The notes beneath the pieces are model-generated. The model was not told the origin of the DNA. It saw only the letters and a program-made list of their open reading frames with translations, and made no database searches. The position numbers were made by a program, and so were the translations under genes. 9,478 nt of DNA from JAIFWC01 sp035688135 (lineage in GTDB: Bacteria > Patescibacteriota > Saccharimonadia > Saccharimonadales > UBA10212). Below are positions 6,185-9,478 of the stretch, piece after piece (the first letter of the stretch is position 1; every line of letters starts with the position of its first letter). The stretch covers positions 1 through 9,478 of the forward strand of contig DASSNG010000010.1 of assembly GCA_035688135.1 (NCBI GenBank), read 5' to 3'.

Positions 6185-6190
6185 ATTATA
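6185..6190 (-). promoter_or_regulatory. Consensus -10 element before the NYN gene
   Basis: TATAAT on the minus strand ends 9 bases before the ATG at 6175, so transcription would start 1-3 bases ahead of the start codon. The -35 at the ideal distance is poor (CAAACA), while TTGTCA lies 21 bases away. A second possibility further upstream is TTGATA with TATACT 15 bases later. Confidence 0.4.
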
Positions 6191-6230
6191 AAGTATTTTG
6201 CCGGTTTTGTTTGACAAGAGTATAAATATA

Positions 6231-6259
6231 TTGCTTTTTTATCAATTTTATGTTATATT
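6231..6259 (+). promoter_or_regulatory. Candidate plus-strand promoter for the GC-rich cassette
   Basis: TTGCTT (6231-6236) and TATATT (6254-6259) are 17 bases apart, in the AT-rich DNA just left of the GC-rich insert. This would give a leader of about 80 bases. A 13-base palindrome, TGTTA-TAT-TAACA (6251-6263), overlaps the -10 and could be a repressor site. AT-rich DNA yields such matches by chance, so support is modest. Confidence 0.35.
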
Positions 6260-6275
6260 AACAGTGTTCACGCCC

Positions 6276-6340
6276 GGGAGGTTAAAGGCCTCCTTGCAGC
6301 TCGACAACTTATCCCTACTACTCCCCCGCTGGGGAGGAGG
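6276..6340 (+). promoter_or_regulatory. Leader with alternative stems around a strong ribosome-binding site
   Basis: GGGAGG (6276-6281) can pair with CCTCCT (6289-6294), including one G-U. CTCCCC (6321-6326) pairs perfectly with GGGGAG (6331-6336) around a 4-base loop, which covers the first half of the Shine-Dalgarno region GGGGAGGAGG (6331-6340). CCTCC at 6289-6293 is also complementary to the Shine-Dalgarno core GGAGG. The core lies 6 bases from the ATG at 6347, an excellent spacing. Mutually exclusive stems that can hide the site suggest translational control. Confidence 0.5.
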
Positions 6341-6346
6341 TGCAGT

Positions 6347-7126
6347 ATGAGCACGATCGAGTCCGAGACGACCCGCGTCGTCCACGACGGCGTGGTCTAC
6401 CACGCCCACTTCTGGTACGGGCACGGCGAGCCGCCGGCCGGCTTCTTCGCGGCCGCGGCCTTCGCGGAGGCGAACACCACCGTGAACATCCACGGCAGCG
6501 GCAACGGCTCCGGGCCGGGCACGACAACGTACGCCCCGCCCTACCCGCCCATGCCGGCGCCGGCGCCGCCCTACGGCGGCTTCGGGGTCAGCGGCGGGCT
6601 GCACGTGCCCCGCTGGGCCGGCTCGCTGCTGGCAGCGGTCCTCATCGCGGCCCTCGCGGCCGCGCTGGCGATCCTGCTCTACGGCTGGGCGGCCGGCTTC
6701 AACAACGGCACGCCGGACACGAACGTCCGCGCCGTCCAGGTCTCCGACTTCATGGCGACCCGCGGCGTCAACGTCCACCGGCGCATCCCGGCCAGCTACA
6801 CCCGCCTGGCGGACGGCAACTACCTGGTGACGGTCCACCGGAACGCGCACCAGGTGTTCCACCTGAAGCTCAGCCCGGAGCGGGTCAACGTCCTGCACGG
6901 CAAGTACTCCCGCATGACGGCGGCGCTCGTGTACAACCACGACGTCCTGTTCACGCAGGAGCGGTACCACGGCTCGTACGGGGTGCGGGTGAACGACCCG
7001 TTCGCTCCGCACAGCGGCGGCAGCGCCACCAGGGACCTGATCGACCGGTACAACCGGATGCCGATCGCGGTCCTGGCGCGCCAGCACCTGCGGGTGGTGG
7101 TCATCCGGGCGCCGTACGGCAAGTAG
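6347..7126 (+). CDS. Unknown cysteine-free single-pass membrane protein with extreme GC3 codon use (probable foreign gene)
   Basis: I do not recognise this family. The 259 residues comprise a polar N-terminal region (1-60) with VVHDGVVYHAHFWYGHG and an Asn/Gly/Ser stretch. A proline-rich linker (about 62-80, APPYPPMPAPAPPYGG) follows, then one Ala/Leu membrane helix (about 91-113), then a C-terminal domain of about 145 residues rich in Arg, His and Val. Arg before the helix suggests a cytoplasmic N-terminus and an exported C-terminus. There is no cysteine. Codon use settles the frame: by hand count only aca, gca and gct, 3 codons of 259, end in A or T, unlike any neighbour. It is the only plus-strand gene here, lies between two minus-strand genes, and has its own strong ribosome-binding site and terminator-like stem. 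Composition and signals look actinobacterial or actinophage. Function is unknown. Confidence 0.8.
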   Translation: MSTIESETTRVVHDGVVYHAHFWYGHGEPPAGFFAAAAFAEANTTVNIHGSGNGSGPGTTTYAPPYPPMPAPAPPYGGFGVSGGLHVPRWAGSLLAAVLIAALAAALAILLYGWAAGFNNGTPDTNVRAVQVSDFMATRGVNVHRRIPASYTRLADGNYLVTVHRNAHQVFHLKLSPERVNVLHGKYSRMTAALVYNHDVLFTQERYHGSYGVRVNDPFAPHSGGSATRDLIDRYNRMPIAVLARQHLRVVVIRAPYGK

Positions 7127-7175
7127 GGGCGTGAACAAGGGGCGGCCGGCGCATTCGCGCCGCCGCCCCGCCCCT
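7125..7175 (+). terminator. Long GC-only hairpin closing the cassette
   Basis: The left arm at 7139-7152 (GGGGCGGCCGGCGC) pairs with the right arm at 7157-7169, forming 13 bp with a single bulged C and the 4-base loop ATTC. An outer stem, AGGGGC (7125-7130) with GCCCCT (7170-7175), begins inside the TAG stop codon. No T-run follows. Strong GC stems without a U-tail are common at gene ends in high-GC actinobacteria; that it terminates here is inference. Confidence 0.6.
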
Positions 7176-7217
7176 CACCAAAGCCAGTTTTAAGAAATTG
7201 TTTTTGGCGAGCGGCGG

Positions 7218-7844
7218 TCAGATATCAAGGCTCTGGCCTTCGGCCAGAACATGGAACTTATATTTGAATTCGTCCGGGAAAAAGCCAGCGAACGTAGCGT
7301 ACACATCCGGATTGGCGCCTATCTTGTCGTAATGGATAGGAATCACGTCTTTTGCCGATACCTGTTTGGCAAACATAAAGCTGTCTTTCATAGAAACGTC
7401 CGGGCCGGTTATGGGCAGCGCCAGATAGTCAACCGAAAAATCGGCAAGCTCTTTTCCGTCTCCCGGATGAAAGAGTTTTTCGTTTATCAGATAGCCAACG
7501 TTCTGGGGGCCTTCACTGCCGTTAGGCATCAGGCAGTGCGGCAGTTGTATCACTTTGATTTTCAGGCCTTTGATATCCAGCTCCTGGCCGTCTGACACCT
7601 CGGTCTTATCGCCATCAATCTTTTTGGCGGTGCTGGCGTTGGCATACACCGTGATGCCCTGTTTGGCGAAGCCGGCTGCCATTTCCGCCTCAAAATGGTC
7701 GCTGTGCTCATGAGTGTATAAGACCGCGTCCAGCTGGCCGAATTCACCCAGGCGTTCCTTTTCCTGGCCGCTCGGATCTATCAGAATGCGCGCGCCGTTA
7801 TCTTCAATCAATAAACAGCTTTGGTTATACCGGGTTACTTTCAT
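7218..7844 (-). CDS. Metallo-beta-lactamase-fold hydrolase (UPF0173-like)
   Basis: This is a member of the MBL superfamily, cytoplasmic and small (208 residues), with the N-terminus MKVTRYNQSCLLIEDNGARILIDP typical of the short UPF0173-like group. Metal-site residues are in order: THEHSDH at 44-50 (H45, H47, D49, H50), H103 in LPHCLMP, HPGDG at 126-130 (D129 as bridging ligand), and H171 in IPIHYD. The full set suggests a working binuclear metal centre. The substrate is not predictable in this group. An AAGGAGG site ends 6 bases before the ATG. The upstream 87-residue gene is 58 bases away on the same strand, so the two may share a transcript. The GC-rich plus-strand cassette lies immediately downstream, where this gene's terminator would be expected. 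Confidence 0.92.
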   Translation of the reverse strand: MKVTRYNQSCLLIEDNGARILIDPSGQEKERLGEFGQLDAVLYTHEHSDHFEAEMAAGFAKQGITVYANASTAKKIDGDKTEVSDGQELDIKGLKIKVIQLPHCLMPNGSEGPQNVGYLINEKLFHPGDGKELADFSVDYLALPITGPDVSMKDSFMFAKQVSAKDVIPIHYDKIGANPDVYATFAGFFPDEFKYKFHVLAEGQSLDI

Positions 7845-7850
7845 GCCTAT

Positions 7851-7857
7851 CCTCCTT
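7851..7857 (-). promoter_or_regulatory. Shine-Dalgarno site of the MBL hydrolase gene
   Basis: AAGGAGG lies 6 bases upstream of the ATG at 7844. It fixes the start and contrasts with the leaderless or A/C-tract starts of other genes here. Confidence 0.85.
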
Positions 7858-7868
7858 ATATAGTTATT

Positions 7869-7891
7869 TTATCGCGCGCACCGGCCGATAA
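7869..7891. repeat. Inverted repeat between the 87-residue gene and the MBL gene
   Basis: TTATCG (7869-7874) and CGATAA (7886-7891) are perfect inverted 6-mers around 11 GC-rich bases. It lies in the 58-base spacer, 12 bases before the Shine-Dalgarno site. It could be an operator or an mRNA processing stem. No T-run makes it a terminator. Confidence 0.4.
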
Positions 7892-7902
7892 GATGTAGAA
7901 AA

Positions 7903-8166
7903 TCACTCATCGCGCAAGCTTTCCTGAAGAATCAATATAGAACCTTCGCCCATAATCACCGCTATTTTCTGGCCGATTACTTCCGTGCGGTTCACATTAT
8001 AGCGCTCGCCTAATGGCGCAAGCTTCGCCAGCGCCTCGTCCAAATCGGCGACATGCAGCACGTTATTCATCGCATCCACCTCCTCTTCCGATAAGTGCCG
8101 CCCCAGAAGAAGCTCATATATGTCCGGCTGTTCCTGAGGCGGTCTGCCTTCTGAACTGTCTTCCAT
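7903..8166 (-). CDS. Small acidic hypothetical protein (87 aa)
   Basis: I do not recognise this protein. The 87 residues begin with an acidic, proline-containing stretch, then LLGRHLSEEEVDAMNNV and further helical sequence with many Glu, Asp and Leu, and end with a probable beta hairpin (IAVIMGEGSILILQES). No membrane helix, signal peptide or cysteine is seen, so it should be cytoplasmic. The ATG at 8166 has no Shine-Dalgarno site. TAAAAT ends exactly 6 bases upstream, consistent with a leaderless message. It lies 42 bases after the VOC gene and 58 bases before the MBL gene on the same strand. Length, acidic composition and an ordered frame between two real genes argue that it is real. Confidence 0.7.
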   Translation of the reverse strand: MEDSSEGRPPQEQPDIYELLLGRHLSEEEVDAMNNVLHVADLDEALAKLAPLGERYNVNRTEVIGQKIAVIMGEGSILILQESLRDE

Positions 8167-8172
8167 GCAAGA

Positions 8173-8200
8173 ATTTTAGATTAAATAAGCGGACTGTGCA
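8173..8200 (-). promoter_or_regulatory. Candidate promoter of the 87-residue gene
   Basis: TGCACA (8200-8195) and TAAAAT (8178-8173) are 16 bases apart on the minus strand. The -35 matches four of six positions and the -10 five of six. Predicted transcription starts at the A of the ATG at 8166. Confidence 0.4.
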
Positions 8201-8208
8201 GTTATATA

Positions 8209-8583
8209 TTATACGGCTTGGCTAAGGCCCAGGACATTGCCGTCCGGGTCGCGGAACCAGGCGGCTTTCATCCCCTCCCAGACGTGCACGTCGCCTTCGT
8301 GCGTGGCGCCCGGGTAGTCGTAATGCTCAAACTGCAGGCCTTTGTCCTTAAGTTCCTGGGCCACTTTAGCGATATCGGGTACTTCCCAGGTGGCTACCGT
8401 TGATTTGGCAGTCCCGGCGGCCGGTGTGGGATAGACGAACAATTGGGTTTCGGCGGATTCATACGATATTCCAGCTATGCTCTCTTTCACCTTCTTTAAT
8501 CCCAGCGTTTCGCTGTAGAATTTTTCGGCGGTTTTTATATCTTTTACCGGCACCATGGCCATCACTTTACAATCACCCAGCAT
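8209..8583 (-). CDS. VOC-superfamily (glyoxalase/bleomycin-resistance-like) protein
   Basis: The 124 residues form one vicinal-oxygen-chelate module made of two beta-alpha-beta-beta-beta halves. The first half has MVPVKDIKTAEKFYSETLGL (about 10-29). The second ends in the family hallmark FRDPDGNVLGL (about 110-120). Such proteins include glyoxalase I, dioxygenases and drug-binding resistance proteins. The usual metal ligands are not obvious: no His is seen on the first strand, and the last strand reads LGLSQ without the common Glu. It may therefore bind a ligand without classical metal catalysis, or have moved its metal site. It starts 18 bases after the peptidase E gene, with AAGGAGG 5 bases before the ATG, so it is probably the second gene of that operon. 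Confidence 0.9.
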   Translation of the reverse strand: MLGDCKVMAMVPVKDIKTAEKFYSETLGLKKVKESIAGISYESAETQLFVYPTPAAGTAKSTVATWEVPDIAKVAQELKDKGLQFEHYDYPGATHEGDVHVWEGMKAAWFRDPDGNVLGLSQAV

Positions 8584-8588
8584 AATAT

Positions 8589-8595
8589 CCTCCTT
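8589..8595 (-). promoter_or_regulatory. Shine-Dalgarno site of the VOC gene
   Basis: AAGGAGG lies 5 bases upstream of the ATG at 8583, inside the 18-base spacer after the peptidase E gene. This supports co-transcription with independent translation start. Confidence 0.85.
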
Positions 8596-8601
8596 ACAAC
8601 C

Positions 8602-9306
8602 TTATTTTAACCCTGCGGGGTCTATTTTTAACCACTCGCCTTCTGATACCACATCTATATTCCCGCCAACGATTTTCAGTGCCGACATGTCGTCCAGCGC
8701 GTATACCGGATACTTAAGGTCCAGGCTGCGGACCTTATCTTCCAGGATGTCTTTTCGCACAGAGGTAAAGAACCTGGAGTTCAGGTGCGGCCGGAATATA
8801 AGGTCCACGAACTTTAATGATTCCCCAGCCGAGCGGCCGCTGGGGCCGATTTCGTCATAGTATTCATCCTGGAAAGCCTGCTCGTTCTTTAGGGCTTGTG
8901 ACGCCAGCACCAGGCTTTGGCCGGTAATCATGCTGCCAGCGCTGATACCGGCGTAGACTCTGGTTTTTAGCAGTTCCGGCAGCGTTTCAAACAGCCCGGC
9001 CTGACGCATGCAGTAGCTTAGAAAGAACGTGTTGCCCCCGCCCACAAAAATCACATCGCTGGCTTCCAGAACTTCTTGCACCTCTTGCGGAGTCGAGCAG
9101 TTTAGTTCAACTATATCTACCACGTAACCGTGCTCCTTTATGCGGTACATGTCGTCTATAAGCCAGTCTTTGTTCCCCCGCTCCGTGTTGGCGGCCGTTG
9201 GTATAAAGGCGACCTTTGTCCGCGCCGGCTCCTTGCCTACCAGTTCCTGAAAAGCTGCGGCAATAGAATCATTCGACAACCCGTTTGACGTAAGCAGCAG
9301 TCTCAT
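8602..9306 (-). CDS. Peptidase E-like serine peptidase (family S51)
   Basis: Family S51 contains PepE, an alpha-aspartyl dipeptidase, and related enzymes such as cyanophycinase, with a class-I glutamine-amidotransferase-like fold. The 234 residues match PepE in length. Visible landmarks are VAFIPTAAN (32-40), VGGGNTF (88-94), the nucleophile elbow AGISAGSM (119-126, S122), a conserved-type His in FRPHLNS (H174), and ALDDMSALKI near the C-terminus. The Ser and His support an active hydrolase. Aspartyl-dipeptide specificity is an assumption. No signal peptide is present. There is no Shine-Dalgarno site. TACAAT ends 6 bases before the ATG, but those bases also encode the last codons of the upstream gene, only 4 bases away, so it may instead be translated from an operon message. 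The VOC gene follows after 18 bases. Confidence 0.92.
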   Translation of the reverse strand: MRLLLTSNGLSNDSIAAAFQELVGKEPARTKVAFIPTAANTERGNKDWLIDDMYRIKEHGYVVDIVELNCSTPQEVQEVLEASDVIFVGGGNTFFLSYCMRQAGLFETLPELLKTRVYAGISAGSMITGQSLVLASQALKNEQAFQDEYYDEIGPSGRSAGESLKFVDLIFRPHLNSRFFTSVRKDILEDKVRSLDLKYPVYALDDMSALKIVGGNIDVVSEGEWLKIDPAGLK

Positions 9307-9310
9307 GGTC

Positions 9311-9478
9311 TTATTGTACGCTTGATTCTAAGGTTTCAAGGTCGATTTCTGTGCGGTAGTCGTGCATGAATCTGCTGTTTTCGTCCAGCTTATCGGCGTT
9401 CATCCAAACGCGGCTGGGCACGGCTTTGTATATCCGGCGCGGTTTATCACCCAGGTACTCGTCACCGTTTGACGGACA
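9311..9478 (-). CDS. C-terminal fragment of an unrecognised protein (cut by right edge)
   Basis: One minus-strand frame stays open from the right edge to a TAA at 9311-9313, giving the last 55 residues of a larger protein. The tail is hydrophilic, with RRIYKAVPSRVWMNADKL and the acidic end TEIDLETLESSVQ. No membrane helix or known motif is seen and I cannot name it. The other two frames on this strand contain stops within it. The stop codon is 4 bases before the peptidase E start, so this gene is probably the preceding member of the same operon. Confidence 0.6.
   Translation of the reverse strand, partial: CPSNGDEYLGDKPRRIYKAVPSRVWMNADKLDENSRFMHDYRTEIDLETLESSVQ
9313..9339 (-). promoter_or_regulatory. 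Candidate promoter of the peptidase E gene
   Basis: TTGAAA (9339-9334) and TACAAT (9318-9313) are 15 bases apart on the minus strand, inside the end of the upstream coding frame. Both hexamers match five of six consensus positions, but the spacing is short. Predicted transcription starts at the ATG at 9306. Confidence 0.35.

Noticed and set aside
6176..6217. TTG at 6217 as start of the NYN gene
   Set aside because: It adds 14 residues without family support. The ATG at 6175 is followed directly by the domain's first strand and has a consensus -10 just upstream.
6248..7138. A 296-codon minus-strand frame across the GC-rich cassette, and an overlapping 264-codon plus-strand frame
   Set aside because: High GC content makes stops rare in every frame. 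Only the frame at 6347-7126 has nearly all codons ending in G or C, a membrane helix and a ribosome-binding site. The others read as repetitive Arg/Pro/Ala/Val text.
6260..7190. Insertion sequence or integron cassette as explanation of the GC-rich insert
   Set aside because: No transposase, no terminal inverted repeats, no clear target duplication and no attachment-site motif could be found at the two composition changes.
1..9478. CRISPR array or tandem repeat locus
   Set aside because: No regularly spaced repeats with unique spacers occur. The only tandem repeats are the four 7-base MraZ boxes.

Overview
The window reads as a bacterial chromosome fragment of moderate GC content with standard stop codons. 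Twelve of its thirteen protein genes lie on the minus strand. The left third is the start of a division-and-cell-wall (dcw) cluster, read right to left: mraZ, rsmH, an ftsL-like gene and ftsI, the last cut by the left edge. The rest of the gene set is compact: a GH1 glycosidase, a NYN-domain protein, a metallo-beta-lactamase-fold hydrolase, a VOC protein, a PepE-type peptidase and small unknown proteins, several apparently with very short or absent mRNA leaders. This reminds me of Patescibacteria (CPR), perhaps Saccharibacteria. That placement is a guess from content and style; no marker here proves it.

Layout from the right edge leftward, all minus strand unless stated. First comes the tail of an unrecognised gene (9311-9478). 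It is followed by a peptidase E-like protein (8602-9306) and a VOC protein (8209-8583), an apparent operon. Next are an 87-residue unknown protein (7903-8166) and an MBL-fold hydrolase (7218-7844). A lone plus-strand gene (6347-7126) then interrupts the series. Beyond it lie a NYN-domain protein (5621-6175), a GH1 glycosidase (4296-5579) and a small one-helix membrane protein (3947-4258), closed by an intrinsic terminator (3857-3883). The dcw cluster begins just after that terminator. It has a candidate promoter at 3814-3842 and four GTGGGTA repeats typical of MraZ autoregulation. A 420-base mraZ-rsmH gap holds hairpins and two 33-base G/T-only tracts (A/C in the transcript).

The strongest anomaly is the plus-strand cassette at about 6269-7185. 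By hand count 256 of 259 codons end in G or C. The protein is a cysteine-free, single-helix membrane protein that I cannot assign to a family. It has a strong ribosome-binding site inside a hairpin and a long GC-only terminator-like stem, while its flanks are AT-rich. It looks like a gene from a high-GC actinobacterium or actinophage placed in a moderate-GC genome, or else an assembly or constructed chimera.

Translation starts fall into three groups. Downstream genes of apparent operons (MBL, VOC) have an AAGGAGG site. Three genes at apparent transcript heads have a -10-like hexamer exactly 6 bases before the ATG, as expected for leaderless mRNA. rsmH, and perhaps ftsL, start directly after A/C-only tracts with no ribosome-binding site.
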